DNA of 64,000 nt from Lunularia cruciata (GCA_948567375.1 OX419758.1:58533001-58597000); one strand, 5' to 3'. Shown: positions 21,589-35,527, counted from the first letter of the stretch. The notes: generated by a model from the letters alone, not told the origin. A program made the numbers and translations.

Positions 21589-24500
21589 TCATAGTGAATG
21601 GACTAGCCTTTGGACCACTTTGTACTCAATATCTTGTGCTTGTACATACTTCATAAAATCTTAGTTAGGATACAATATGGTTTGAAGATTTCTGTAGGGG
21701 CTATCACCCAACACCCCAATGGTAATTTAAAGTAGACTAGTTTAATTTGTTGTTCCACATGGTCCACACGGGCTTAAGTTACATTTGGATAAGATAAGTA
21801 GATAAGATGTGATTAGCACTAGGTGTAGTAGATAAAATATTTTGAGTACATTATAGCTGCTTGATCTCTTTGGCAGCTAAGTAGGATATTTATAAAGAGC
21901 CAAGGCCTAATGATCACCATGTTCATTTGGTGCATCCTTCTTTTTGGCAATAAAATTTGTTTACATCGTCAAAGTTAAGTCTACTTGTTTGCACTTTGTT
22001 CAAATGATTGTAGGTTTAGTTAAGTCAAAGTGAGAAATCCTTAAAGTAGGAGAAGATACACTTGAATATGCAAAGTCAATTGTGTTCAACTAAAGCATCA
22101 CTTCTAAGAGCTCTAGTAGACTAAGGACATGTTGAGGAGTATCATATAGTACTCTAAGAGTAATGGCTAAGCAATATGATTTGTTCATGACTCTTGGGAA
22201 GAGTAGAACACTAGTTCATGGTGATAGTTTGTCAAAGTGATAAGAACTTTGGGAAAATTCTACCTCCTTTTTGTATTCATATTCTAGTGTATACGACGTA
22301 ATGCTTCATGGTAGAGCTGAAATCACATGCTTATTATCTCAATGAAGCAAATGACAAATGCGATTGGCTAGAGGGACTTGACAACATCAACCTAGAAATA
22401 ATTATGCCAAGGGAACAGATGACCATCCAAAGCAAAGTGATCTTTGTTACAAATGAGCAATCAAGTTTAGGAATCCTTTCGATTAGATTTGTAGTGAGAG
22501 TGATTACTTTTGAATTATCTTTTTGTAGTGTGCTCATTGTGGTGACATTACCTTCTTTTACGAATGACTTGGCCCAAGAGGGTAAAAAAATAGACAGTAA
22601 TCATTGTGACACTTTATCTCACTTTTAGTCATTTCCATCTCGTGGGCCAGACCAATTCTTACCACATTATTACAATTCTGAACAATTTGTTGGTAAAAGT
22701 ACATTTGAAATCATTTTATATTAAATTATTTCTAACATTACATCCATCTTAGACTATCCATCATCAGATTGACTTAGTAAACTTTTAATTGAGGATGTCA
22801 AAATACTACTTGTTAGAGCAAGTTAGTTGATGATCTTTTGTAATGAAGGTAGGTCAAGTTAGGTAGATATGACTTAGTCTTTGAATAAGTTGTAGTTTTA
22901 AATTGGAAGCATACACATATTTTTATGAAGTCTGCTTAGAAGCTCCCAAAGAGACATAGAAGGCTAAAAAAATCTATTTACCTGGTATAATTCAAGTAAA
23001 TAAAAATTTTACTAAGTCATTGAGGCACTTACCATGGTAACTATGGTGAATATATAAAGAGAGGCTTATGAAGTAAATAATACATTCCTTAGTTAGTTTA
23101 TTATATGGAGTGTCATAGTGCTATTCTTGAGAAGCTTTGATATGAGAGAGTAAATCAAGGAATTGGGAGTGAATCAAAGATTTAGAGAGTGAATGTGAGA
23201 CTTCATTCTAAGTTGTTATTCTCATGGTGCCAATATTCCTTGTTCTTCCTTGTAGCATGTGTGATGTATGTAAAAATTATCATTAGTTATATCTCTTCCG
23301 TGAAAGAAAAGCCTACAGTAAATTTTATTTGCATTTTTAATAAAAGAGTGAGTAAGCAACAAAAAAATCAACAAGCTACGTCCAAGATATGATATAAAGA
23401 CTTATTGCAAAAGGCAATAAATTGGATTTAGTGTATGTGCTATGTTATCTTTTGCTCACTATTCTATAGCTCTTGCTCTTAACATCCAAATCTTGTTCTT
23501 CATGCTCTTTGTTCTAGCTTTTGCTTCTTTCCAAAGTTTCTATGCTGCAGTTCTTCTCCATGCGCTTGCTCCTCTCTAGGTAGTCTACCCACTCCACTGT
23601 TTCATACAAAATAAAATGCTATAACTTTACTCTTTAAATGCTTAAATCTTCTAAAGGCAACAAATCTAGTTCTACAACCATAACAATCAACATTAACTTT
23701 AAATGAAAGTATCAGATTTAGATATAGTTCTACAAGTAAACCATAAATTGACTATAGTCTCAAATAACCCACTCTTTGAGTAATTAGCAAGAATCTTCTT
23801 CCAAGTGTCATATTAATTTTTAATGGATTTATAGATGTTTAAGTATTGTTCGCCCTTAAACTTAACCTTTATCTTCCTTTAATAATATAGATGATAGCAA
23901 TACAATTCAAAATTTGGTGAACAATTGAAATCAGTCCATTGTAATGTAAAGTCAGATTTCATACGGAAACAAAGATACAAAGAAAGAAAAAGGAAAAGAA
24001 ACATAATGTAAGAGTTCAAAATTTGTTACATGAATAACAAATGCTAAACAGCAAATGCACTTAGATGTTATAGAAGGACAAGATGTAAATTTATTCAAGT
24101 TAACTCATATGAGATTGATATTCTCAATGAAGTTTGTTAACTTCAATAATTTAGTCATAAAAAGACGAATTTAGATATATTGTTATTTATTGTTATTTAA
24201 AGTCGTAGTATATCTTGTACATGACTTACTGAAAATATTACGAGTATTAATAGTTTTCGTTTCAATACAATACAAGTCTTGGATTGCACTAATGAGAAAT
24301 ATGTGATCAGCAGTTTAACACATTATAGTCCCTAGAAAAATTCATTTATACATAAGTATTTTTACAAGATATCTTACCTAAAAAAGGTATAAGGAGATCA
24401 CTTTCATAATGTGTCAATTTATGTTATTGCATGTTGATTATTCATAAAATTATCATCCTGTATAATCCAGAACAGCTTTGTCAAATTGAGAGGTAAACTA

Positions 24501-25190
24501 AAGATAACTCTGTTTGAGAATGAATTGGCTGGAATGTACAAATTTGTTGAATAGAAGAAAGTCCAGAAACAGTTTCCGCAACAAAATTGACTTCACTACA
24601 TGCATCTTTCTATCTGACGCCCTCCTTTGGGACCCACTGTATTCTATCCAACCACCCCCTCCCTTTAAAATACAAATTAGAGAGAGAGAGAGATTTTAAT
24701 CCTAACATGAAGATACAGAAAGTTCCAAAAGTTATTGAATTCTTTTAATCTCGGCGTGCCAATTTGTATGCATTACTTGCAAAACCATATTCATATTACA
24801 TAATGCATAGAACTAGAAAATATAAAACTAGCAACCCAAGTAAAAGTACAAATTTTTAATGTTAATTATAACATGTCTATATTTATATGTTCTATAATAA
24901 ACACGGCACTGCTTTGTAGCATCGCAGAAAATAACGTAGAATAACATGTTTTTAGTAGAAATTAATGTATTTACAATTTTTTTAGAAATGCCACACTAAA
25001 AATGATTTAAAGAAGTCGATATATTTCATTTAAAATTTTGACACCTAAGTTTTTGACGCTTCAACGAATAAAAATCCAAGATGGAAATCCTTATAAAATT
25101 ATTCCTTATTGCCATGCACAACGTGGGCTCCCAAGTCTGTAGAAGAGCAGAGGAGAACATTTCATTACGTAGTAAAAATTGATTAGGGAA
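21589..25190. other. AT-rich spacer, nothing firmly recognised
   Basis: Two stretches, about 21750-21990 and 22950-23400, look LTR-like in composition (TATA-like boxes, AATAAA signals), but they are not repeats of each other and have no defined ends. A 106-codon frame at 22308-22628 (plus) has no recognised domain. A GA run lies at about 24680. Confidence 0.45.
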
Positions 25191-25743
25191 GGAGTAAAGA
25201 GGGATTCGATGTGAAGGTCGTGGAAGGGTGTTTGTGCCCTAAACTAATAAACAAAAGAAGAGAGGGGGTTGAAGTGGGGAGCAAGAGGAGCCTATTTGTT
25301 GCGCTTAGTTGTTGCTGCTGTGGTTGTCGTTGCAACACTGTTGGTCGTCGCTACTTACTTCACGCCTACTCCGGAATTGAGGAAGAGAGAAGCCTTTGGT
25401 GCGAGGAACGGAACACAGACGAGGTCTAGATTCATTGCGGACGAAGAGCGGATCGGCAGCAGGAACCAGGGATTTCGAACGCAGTTGCTGCTGGATCTGC
25501 AAGGGAGGAGGAGCAATCCGTGGTGAGGCTGTGAATTAGAACAGCGGAAGAGGGGTTGGTACCAGTAGTCGAGGGAAGGGAACGAAAGGAAAGGAAAGGG
25601 CGAAGTTTTTTGAGGTGACAAGGAGCTGCTGCTGGCTTGCTGCCTTGCTTGGCTTGTTAGGGTGGGGAGGGAGGATCTTTAGAGTAGAGAAGGAGGGAGA
25701 TTTCCGGTTGGGTGGCGGGGCGACCTCGGTGTTATAGTGCAAC
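25191..25743 (+). promoter_or_regulatory. Promoter-proximal region and probable 5' UTR of the UBC13-type gene
   Basis: Composition shifts from AT-rich spacer to GA- and GC-rich sequence about 500 bp ahead of the ATG, as at plant gene starts. The ORFs seen here on either strand are short and have no family match, so they are not called as genes. Confidence 0.4.
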
Positions 25744-28700
25744 ATGTCGGCAGCCACCGCAAATAGCAATCTACCTCGGAGGATCATAAAGGTGTGGTAG
25801 TCCTGCGGGTGATGGTGATTTTGCTACGCTGTTTTTCCAATTGAATTTCGCAATAGATGGCAGTATGATGTCTGGAACATGTATGTAGAGCATGAATGCT
25901 TCGCGTTTTGCTGTTGTGATGTACGAGCTCAGCTTGTCTGCCGTTAAAAGGCTTGCACCGATTAAGAAGTTGTCTGTTTGATGGATGGATGAACTGCAGG
26001 AAACGCAGCGATTGCTCAGTGAACCAGGTACTACTTGAACGTGCCTGTAATCTTCATACTGTATGGTCCACTCGGCAGTTATCGGACGTTTGTGTAGCCT
26101 TGGAATTGATTTTCGGATGGGAAGTTTCTGCCATGTTGATGTAATAGGTCGTGTGTGTTTCTGCCCTTAGGTCTATAAATCCATTTCATGATTAGAAACG
26201 TGAAGCCTTTCCAAAAGAAAGAATGGAATGTGCCTTTGCTCTTCAGATGGTATGCTCATGTCTTTTTTTGATGATTTTCAGCACCAGGCATTAGTGCGTC
26301 CCCTTCTGAGGAGAACCTGCGCTACTTCAATGTCATGATTTTAGGGCCGACACAATCTCCTTATGAAGGTTAAAAATCTTACCCCAACTTAAACCAAAGC
26401 ACTGAATAGGACTTTTCTGGCACAAAAAGAGTCATTGTGAACCTAATTCACTGTCTTTCTTTGTACAATGCTATGAATTCTTGAAATGCACCTCTGTAAG
26501 GGTCAATTGCAATGCGTTGGGAGGGTCAGTAAAGAGCAGTTTTATCCTGAACACTCAAATGTTTTTCTTTCGTCCTGGATCTGGGCTAAGGTTCTCTCTT
26601 AGAGGTCAGGATTGTGAGCTAAGTCGCGGGGCCTGGGCGATAGGTCTCCAAGCTGTGGAATTAGTGCGCCGCTTGTGTATCAGCTGAATTAAAGTCTTAC
26701 GTCATTTTCAACAACGTTGAATCATGACCCTCATTTCGCAGTCACTCGGGGGGGGTGGGGGCAAAAGGTTATATCTAGGGTAGGCTAGTGTAAATTTAAA
26801 GGAACTTAATATGCACGAAACTATCTATAGGAGTCAAGGTAGCACCGCAATGTATCATTTTTCCACACCCTGTACTGCCTGCCCACGTTATATGTACGGA
26901 TTAAGGTCTAATGACATTCTCCCCAATTGCCCACTAGGAGTCAATAAGTCGTATTGTTGTTTGCTACATAAGGAATTTGTGTCGTTCGTACTAACATCAT
27001 TCGACTATAATACTTCCTCTACTACCTGGATCATTACTCCATGCATGCAGTTTTTGGGCTTCTATTGCTCTCTATTTGCTGCATGCTAGCTGCTGTTGTT
27101 TTTCTTTTCTGCTTTTCAATTCTGTTCTTCACCCTACAGACTTACATAAAAGGTATGTTCTTCACTTCTGATACATAGGTCAGTTACGCACACTCACCTT
27201 TCCACCTTGCCTCCTTACTGCTGGATTTTCCTCTGCTGCCGTTCTGGTCTTCTACATAGTAGATAATGAATGTTTCATGCTTTTGTTGTCAAGTGAAGCC
27301 TACAGCTAATACTGGCCTCCCTACCCCCTCATCTTTTCGTTTGTTTTCCGGAGCTCCATTTTCAGGAAGAACCGAGTTTGCCTTGGCACTCATGAGCAAA
27401 AGAACAGTAACTCGGGATGGAAGATACTGACATTGCATCCGGCTAGCTTGCCCCCCTCAGGGTTTTCTACAAAGTTGAAGTCGTGGGTGGTATCGTTCAG
27501 ACTTACTTTGAAAAGACTGCTTCTTATGGTGTTTTGTAGTGTTGACGTGCTCATGCTGACATAGAGCATGAAGGGGTTAAGCCCAGTCCTCATACAATTA
27601 CCTTGGGGCGTCTCCTAATTTTTGAGACTCTGGACAGTTCATGTCTTATGCATTAACATCCTTATCTGTCACCACGTCATGCTTCCTCTCAAGGTTACAC
27701 TTTTCTCGCGCTCACTCTGTACTGCATGTACCTAGGCATCACAAACATCATACTAATCTCTGTATGTTTACCTCTCTGTGTAACTGTTGGTTTTGGCGAT
27801 CCTTACTGGGTTACTATCCTATCGTATGTAATGGTCAGTCCATTCAGACGTGGGTTTTATGACTGGGTTGTTTACAGCGGGTTCTGTGTTCCTTCACAAA
27901 AGATGCAGGAAACTATGCTCCTGCTGTTCTTATCATTCGATTCTGTCTCTGATTGCTTCTCACTCCAAAAGAACTGTTGATACTTTCTCAGGTATTGCCA
28001 TCGTGCGGTTCGTATCCTTTCCTTGAGCGAGCTTCCAGTGCTGCACCTTATTTAACCATTTTCTTCAAGTTTCTTCCATCTTTCTGCCCTACGGCTATTC
28101 CTACAGGGCCTGCTAGTTCCTGAATACCTCACTCCTTCACTCCGGCCATTTCTGAGCGGCACCTTTGGAAGCAACCGAGTTTGCCGTTGCCCTTGTGAGC
28201 CTTTGAAGAGAAACTTGGTACGAGGGGTACTGGCATTCGCTCAGCTACTTCGGCATTGCATTAGGCACTGATGACGTAGTTAGTGCTTCGGTGCAGGTTG
28301 CTATGACAGTCTGACTGCTTCCTTCCAGCGTTCAGTGTTTAAGGACTAATGCGCTCACAGAGCATGGTGTGATATACACGATCCAGTCCTGGCACGCTTG
28401 GCTCCAACCCAGCCACGGTACCATCCACTCCTCTCACACTTCGCCCCACCCCAGCCATCATCACGAAAGCTATGTTTTCCTACTGGCTGTATGCTTTCCC
28501 TTTGCTTGAGAATGGAACTTCTAACCTGCTGATGATTTTCCTCCTCTTTCAACTTTACACAATTACTCTGTTTCTGGTCCAGAAGATTGTCCGTCTTCTC
28601 TTACTTGGTCCATACCAGTCAACTGCAGATGCGACTTATGAAATGTATAATTTCCGTTTCTACCTACTATCAATTCCTCTTCTCTTCCGTTCTGAATTTC

Positions 28701-31700
28701 CTTGCGTCAGATTACCTTCATTTGAATTTGCATATGGTTATACTTACATCTCAATATTTTTATATGCATGTGTCGGTTTCTACTAAATGGGTGCTGTATA
28801 CACCGGTCTTCAAACGGCTTCTCGCTCAGGTCTTCACGAATATAACCCAGCCAAGATACCATCCACTCCTCTCACACTTCGCTCCAACCCAGCTATCCTC
28901 CACTGATGAACGGCTTCTGTCTCATTTCTCTATATCCTCCACTGAAGCTACGTTTTCCTACTCGCTCCGTGCTTTCCCTTTACTTCCGTATGGATCTTCG
29001 TGCTCCATGATTCTCTCTGCTTTCGATTTCAGATGCAGTCTCTGTTTCTGTTCTAGATGGTTGCTTTTTTCCTCTTACATCATGCATACTAGTTCACTTC
29101 AGATGCTACTTATGAAATGTATCAATTTCCGTTCTTGCTTTCTATGAATTCAGCTTATCTAGCGTTGTGTATTTCTTGCTTAGATTAACTTCAATTCAAT
29201 TTGCATGCGTTCATGCTTGCGTTTCATTACTTCTATATGCGTGTTCTTGGTTTGCATCGGTTCCCTACCAGGTGGGTTCTGAATCCCCTGTTCTTCGAAC
29301 TACTTCTACTCTCATTTCTCAAATATGCAGGAAACTATCTAAAATTAACATGCCGGACCTTTTTGGTGATATCCGCCCCGTCACTTTGAGAGCAGCAGTT
29401 GAGAGTTCCAGCTTTGCTATGGTTCAGACTTTGATCATGGTGTTTGGGAAGAACTGTATGGCTTCATCTATCAATCTTATCGGGAATAGACCAGAGAAGG
29501 TTAGAAATCATTGTCTTTTACTGAAGCAGTCTCAAAATATTCGATGAAGATGAAAGGTAAGAAATCTGTCAGTTGTTTAGAGTACTGCACAGTGGTCACA
29601 TCGATTATTTTTGTTGTCAATGGTGTAAAGCCGGGAGTCCGATTAACTGGTTGAAGCTGTTAGGTGAGGGACAATCAAATAATGAGCCGGAGCATTGGGT
29701 CTATCTGTCTATATTTTGGATATCAACACTAAGATAACAATAAGTACTTCTACGATCCTACATCGTCACACTTGAGAGTGGAATGTAGAGAGATTGGGAT
29801 GATCAATAAGACTGCATTGAGTTTCATGGTTTGTGCCTGCTGGGTCTCGGCCCAAAAAAGCAGTGATTTTCATTGGGCGAAGTGGGTGGACAACGTGTAT
29901 ATGATCGATGTTGACTTGTTCCTCATAGTCAATACTGACGATAGATACTGTAAACTTCCTGCATACAGAAACCTCACGGTGCTCAAAATTGTTTTCTTTG
30001 CCTGTTCCTGGCGTTCGTCCTTCTACATTCTATCCCCACAGTCGAAGGTATGCATAGTCAGTCCATAAACTGTCATTGCTACCACACAGGACTCTTGAAG
30101 AAATAAAACCTGGCCACCCTTTACATCTTCGACTAAATTTAGTTGCCGGTCGACAACCCTGTCGATAATGGTCCCTGTGTCCATGCTTCTTTTGCCATTT
30201 CATCCGTATTTATCGTCATTCTTTGATCTCTCCCTTGCGTGACCGGCTCTTTAGTTTCTTTTCGGCGTTCATATTCTACTTGCGGTGGACCCATGTCTTG
30301 ACGGTGCTTCAAACTCCATTGTTGTCCTCTGATGGGTCTATATAATTCTTTTTATTGCACTGTAAATCCCCTTTTCTTTCTCAGGCTAGGAGTTAAGCCT
30401 GTCCTCGTGCAATATTCTCCATACTTTTGCTCTCCTTCTATGAATACTGCGGATCCAACCCTGTTTTCAGCCTCATATCTTCTCTGATGTAGCCTCGCGT
30501 TTCCTCTTCTCTGACGTAGGCTTGCTGACATTGCACTGAGTGCCCTCGCCTTTTTTACTGTCCCGTTGTTCTCATGCGTACCAATTCTTGCCCTGTGCCA
30601 ATGGTATGTCTCTTGCCACGATATACTGGCTGCTTTCATGAGGGCCCTTACAGAAGGCATCCGAGTTTGCACTAAGCACTCATGCATGAGAATGACGGAA
30701 AATCGGAATGAGGGGTACAGGGATTCTACCCAGCTACCTCGGCACTCTGTCGAGCGCTGATGAAGTCATATGCTACTTCCTTGCAGACTTGCTATGAAAG
30801 TCTGACTACTTGACCATCTGAATGCCGCATTTGGTACTTTTACAGTGTCCCACAGAATACGGTTATTAGAAGTGACGTCCATACATTTTGATGTTTTCAT
30901 TTGCGTGTTTTACAGGAGGTGTCTTCAAGTTGGAGCTCTTTTTACCTGAGGAGTATCCAATGGCTGCTCCGAAGGTAAGATCCTAAAGATAAAGTCCTCC
31001 TTTCTAATCTGTTCATTTGTGTGAGAGTAAGTTGTTTCACACCCTTGAATCATAGATGATATGGTACAGCTGGTTCTGGAAAGAGAAGGAACCGTTGTTT
31101 TATAAGGACTGTTTGCCTTGTGTGATGATGATGTATGCAGAAGCTAAGAATTGTTCTCTCACATTATTTTGAATTGTTTGCTCAAATATGATTGAAGTGG
31201 GAAACGTTGAAGTGCAAGCGTGCATTGCCTTTCTTCTTGGCCTTTTTTTCCCTTTATCACAACTGATGTCGTCGCACTTATTTGACACGAGACCTTCTAA
31301 GGAGCATAAAAGTCCCTTGACTGCAAGTCTGGCTAAAAACGGGCACCGCACCCAGGATGGACACGACTACGTGCGTGAGCTAATAAGGAATCTGCTGTTA
31401 TTGGAACTCATACACTAGAGACGAGCATATAGAAGTTTCTGTTTCTGGTTCTAGATGGTAGAATGCTAGTGCGAAGATACCTGCTGAAAAATAGTACTGT
31501 TCAGGCTCAAAGCTACAATGAACCTTTAGTTGTTGTGACAATGACATCATGTTGCAACTTTACATACATATGGTGAAATTGGTAAGCTAATTTCCAATGA
31601 AACACTTTGGAAGGTGCCTCATGTTCTCTGAGGTGTTCGCAATGGACAATTGACATTACCTTATGTTGGATACCTTGTGGTCTTTCTGAATTGGCTTTAT

Positions 31701-33387
31701 CTTATGCTGGATACCTCTGTGATCTCAATTGCTTTTGTTCTTCCCAAATATGCGCGCCTGGACTATGGTTAGAGAAACGAGATCTGAATATAAGCATGTG
31801 GAAGTCGGAACAGCCTTTTACGTGTGGTACAAAGCTCTGACAATTTCTTTTCGAACAGGTGCGATTCTTGACTAAGATCTACCACCCGAATATTGACAAG
31901 GTAATCAAGTACTTGTTGGTTGTTCTGTTGCTCCAAGTAGTAAACTTCTGATGAGCTGACATGAAACGAACCATGTCTCATGTCATCGGATTAGGGTTTG
32001 ATTGATGAGTCGTAGACAGGGAAAGCACTGGGGCGATTTTTGGGTCCATGAAGTATGCATAAGTAAAACATCCCTGGTCTTGTCCAGGTGTGAGGTCAGT
32101 TTCGGCTTTTTCAGTCTTCCAATCCTCAGTTAGAGGCTGTGCGTCTTAATTCAACCTAGGATACATCTAGTTTCAAATGTAAGGGATCCCCGGCGGTAGT
32201 TCCTTCCAGAAGTTCTACTTCTCTCTTGTGTTCTGGATATTTTATGGTTTCTACAGTTTCTATGTAATTCTGTCTTAGTTTCCTCTATGTTTCGCTACCT
32301 TCAATTTACTTGGTTCAAGTTCTAGCCTTGCATCATTTTTTCAAGCACTGCCCATTTAGCTTAGCCTGCCAGTCTGGAGCTCCTTTCTCCTGATCCTCTC
32401 TTCTGCTCTTTATATGCACGTCATGCAATTTCGGGTGTCGAGAGTTACTGTCGTGGAGGGAGAGCTGGAGGATTTACTGTATGCACCTTGTAACCAACGG
32501 ACGCACATTGATGACTAACCTGCTGCAGTATGGCTCTGTTCCAGTTGGGTCGAATTTGCCTCGACATACTGAAGGATAAATGGAGTCCTGCTCTTCAAAT
32601 TCGAACCGTTCTTCTCAGGTAATCTCGCATCTTAATCTACTCGTGTTTGAACTTGAGAGTGTCATTGGGGTGCCATTATGCAGATGCTTTATGTGAATCA
32701 ATAGTAATTGATTGGAAGAACCTAATTATCAATCTGATATAAAATGGTTGTCATACAGTATACAGGCATTGTTAAGTGCACCCAACCCTGACGATCCTCT
32801 CGCTGAGAACATTGCCAAGCACTGGAAGACCGACGAAGCGCAGGCTGTTGCAACAGGTACATGAAACCGAAGTAGAGTTTCATGGCCATGAACCATCCCA
32901 TCTGTGGTGACATGTCCGATAGTTTTCAGGAAGATCCTTGTAAGGGAAATTTTTACTAGCCGTTTTCGTTTCCAGTAATCTTCCTCTGCTTTCGGATGTT
33001 CAGAAGCTTCATCATGGCGAACATGGGTATAAAAGTTCACCAATTTTGAATGGCCTCTTATTTGGCATGAAACCACAAGTAGCCCTAAGATTTTTAGTTT
33101 CCTCCATCTCTTCTGCCCCCACTACAATGTTCATCTGCTTAACACCCTTGATTTTACGATAGAGTCCGAATTTGGTCTTTCATAATCATTATAGGAAATA
33201 TATCTGCACAGATCTACCTTGGACTCGGGCAGCAGAAAATCTTGTAACAGGCATACCCTTGAATTGTAGCTCGTGGAGTTATCCCTCGCTCTCTCTTGAT
33301 TTTAGAACCAAATTCATACTTACATCGTACTTCCTATGTACTGCAACAGCGAGGGAGTGGACTCGACTTTACGCAACTGGAGCGTAA
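25744..33387 (+). CDS. UBC13: Ubiquitin-conjugating enzyme E2, UBC13 type (plant UBC35/UBC36), 8 exons
   Basis: Exons: 25744-25791, 26000-26027, 26282-26368, 30916-30974, 31859-31900, 32545-32618, 32759-32856 and 33350-33387. All introns are GT-AG and the frame is continuous, giving 157 residues; the family is usually about 153, and the extra four lie in the N-terminal MSAATA. What is seen: [15 protein letters not shown], the YFNVMILGP strand, [11 protein letters not shown], the HPN motif at 83-85, the catalytic Cys93 in [17 protein letters not shown], and the C-terminal [11 protein letters not shown]. Met70 in the YPMAAP loop is the residue UBC13 uses for E3 recognition. Known role: with a catalytically inactive UEV/MMS2 partner it builds K63-linked ubiquitin chains in DNA-damage tolerance and signalling. 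Intron 3 is 4547 bp and contains diverged duplications. Confidence 0.97.
27363..30830 (+). repeat. Diverged intronic repeat, three copies in UBC13 intron 3
   Basis: Copies lie at about 28160-28325 and 30640-30815, with a weaker one at about 27363-27545. Shared words in order are ACCGAGTTTGCC or CCGAGTTTGCA, CTCATG or CTTGTGAG, GAGGGGTAC, CAGCTAC-TCGGCA, GCGCTGATGA or GCACTGATGA, and GCTATGA-AGTCTGACT. A second shared block, GTTAAGCC-GTCCTC-T-CAAT, occurs at about 27577 and 30390. The copies are in the same direction and are diverged. The coordinates span the outermost copies. Confidence 0.65.
28372..29331 (+). repeat. Tandem duplication of about 460-500 bp inside UBC13 intron 3
   Basis: Unit 1 is about 28372-28829 and unit 2 about 28830-29331. 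Shared blocks in register are TACCATCCACTCCTCTCACA, ACGTTTTCCTACT-GCT (unit 1 ATGTTTTCC), GCTTTCCCTTT, TTTCTG-TC-AGA, ACTTATGAAATGTAT-AATTTCCGTTCT-like, and ATATGC-TGT-TGGTTT. The copies are diverged and contain no recognised coding domain. Confidence 0.75.
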
Positions 33388-34931
33388 TACAAGAGGTTGT
33401 TGACTGACAAAGGCAAACCTCGAACCTACTGGATGTTACGCACTTGAATCTTCCTCCTCACATTCTGCTGTTACATGAACGGAGTGTGCTGGTTGCAACT
33501 TGGATTTAATGCAATGTTAATTCGTCTTGTTGACCAATGTGTACAGATAATCACTAAGGAGAGCTCACAGTGAAGGTGTAGACCAATTAGAGTTCCCAGG
33601 CTGGCGCAGCAATAGGCGATGTTATACAGATCTGTTCTGTTTTGGCTGGCCACAGTGGAATGAGGATTTAAGATGAAGCGTCGTACAGGTTCACTTGATT
33701 TCAGTTTAAAAGTACACCCGGATCTGGAGGAGGTCGGAAAGAGGGCCCTGAAATCTGGACTTATCTATTTAGTGGCACAGCCTCAATTTGAGCAACAGAG
33801 TTCGGCTTCATGTCCAGCTGGACTTCCTGAAGCTACTGGACTATATTCATGATCATGGTATTGTTTGCTCTAGAGTTATTTTCATTTTCCAGTCTGATAT
33901 AAATTAGAGGGTGTTCAAAGCGTACTAGACTTTGCACTTTTGCCACATTCGAAGGATGATTTTCCTAGCCTGTTGTTCAATTCTTTCTTAGCGGCTGTGG
34001 CCAAACGTCAGGAGTTTGTTTCCTCTTTCACATGTATATCTGTGCAGACGACGAATGTAAAGTTGGTTCTCAAACTGTCAATCAAATGCTGCACTACTTA
34101 CAGCGAACTCTTGAACCCTTGTTCTGTTTTATGATGAAGTTTATACACAAGGCCATATCTGCAAATCTGTAAAATGACAAGGGATTACTTTTTGAGAAAC
34201 TTTCTCCCTTGAAATCACTGTTTAGCGATCCTACGTTTGCCTTGTCCATGGGCCTCTACACGTTCAAACGCTGTAGAAAATTGGCTTTCATTAATATTTG
34301 GCATTAGTTGTGCAGATAGTTGGAATAGTTGGGAGTGAGACCTACACTCGGGTCTTCCAAGTGTCCGCATTCTTAATTCCCATTTGGAGGCATTGTATAG
34401 TTTGGGAGGAAGTCTCGGCTGAACAGGACAAAAAGAGTCTTGTATGGTGTTGTTTAATTTTGATAAGTTTCTTATACCTCGGTCTTGTTGTCTGTCAACA
34501 AAGGCATATGTTTGGCATCGCGAGTGACTCTTTCTCGTCTGTTACATCGGCAGATAAGGCCTGAAAGAGGAGTTCTACTTATGGAATTGAGAGTGATTTT
34601 CAATATATTTTCTGGTTACCTTTAGAGTCAAGCATGTTTGAATTGGAGCTCTAGTCAGGGAAATGAAACTGACTCAGTAATATAGGCAGTAACCAGGCGG
34701 GGTCTGGTGTCAACTAAGAAACTGCCCAGCTTCATCTTGATCAGTAACACACCCTCCCAGTCTTTTGGTCCAAATCGATTTTTCGTCAGAACAATCTTCG
34801 TACGTAATTTTATTTCCCTCAAGTTAGGAAAAAGTCAAGGTCGGCAAAACTTCACACCTCAATCCCACTTGTACCCTTTGAAGTCAACTGCAGGGAAAGT
34901 ACAGTGTGTTACAATCCCCTTAAATTGAGAA
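33388..34931 (+). other. 3' flank of the UBC13-type gene
   Basis: Probably the 3' UTR followed by spacer. No gene is supported. It ends at a sense-oriented copy of the dispersed module. Confidence 0.4.
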
Positions 34932-35034
34932 AAAGGCGACCGCGTAGGAAAGCGAAGGATGGGAAGATCCCCATCAAGCCGTACAACGGAGAGACAAAAA
35001 AAAACGGGTAACACGGGGCTAAGCCCCAATAGAG
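34932..35034 (+). repeat. Dispersed two-hairpin module, copy near UBC13
   Basis: It contains GGCGACCGCGTAGGAAA, GGATGGGAAGATCCCCATC, AGCCGTACAA, GAGAGACAAAA and GGGGCTAAGCCCC in the order seen at 10794 and 6091. Both hairpins are intact. At the right it runs on with AATAGAGT, shared with the foldback right arm, before diverging. No clear target duplication is seen. Confidence 0.8.
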
Positions 35035-35527
35035 TCATGGTTGTAGGTTAGGAACATTGATCAAATCGACGCGCAGAGGGACTGGTATATCTTTATTCCT
35101 TTGAATACTTTGCCATACTTTGTTTTAGTGATTAGTGTTATCAGAGTTATCGGGGAAAGTACTTGAGAATTGAGCAATCAAGTCGCACATTTGTTTTAGT
35201 CTTCCACCAACTTTTATTACACGGGGAGGGAGTAAAAGGAATAAGAAAAATATTTGACAAATATTGCTCAACAAATATTAAGAAAGAACAAAAGAGGAAC
35301 TCAGTGTAAGAATACAAGGTTCATTTAGGAATGTAGTCGAAGAAATAAAAAGATTGCCATGTTTGGTTTCACAGTCTCTTATATCTCCACGCTTATCTTA
35401 GATGGATGTGGATAGGTTGAACATTTATTATACCACCTAAATGATCAAATTTAGGTTGAAATCAAGTCGGACATTTAAAGCCATATACTTCCAATTTAGC
35501 TCCTCTTCACTTCTAAAATGAAGAAAT
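35035..35527. other. Spacer, nothing recognised
   Basis: AT-rich sequence without supported genes. Confidence 0.45.

Noticed and set aside
21750-23400. Two LTR-like stretches (TATA boxes, AATAAA signals) as a further LTR retrotransposon
   Set aside because: They are not copies of each other, have no definable ends and no retroelement coding sequence between them.
26740-26765. G-runs here and at about 15326 as structured elements
   Set aside because: Single homopolymer runs without the four-tract pattern of a G-quadruplex array; probably slippage.
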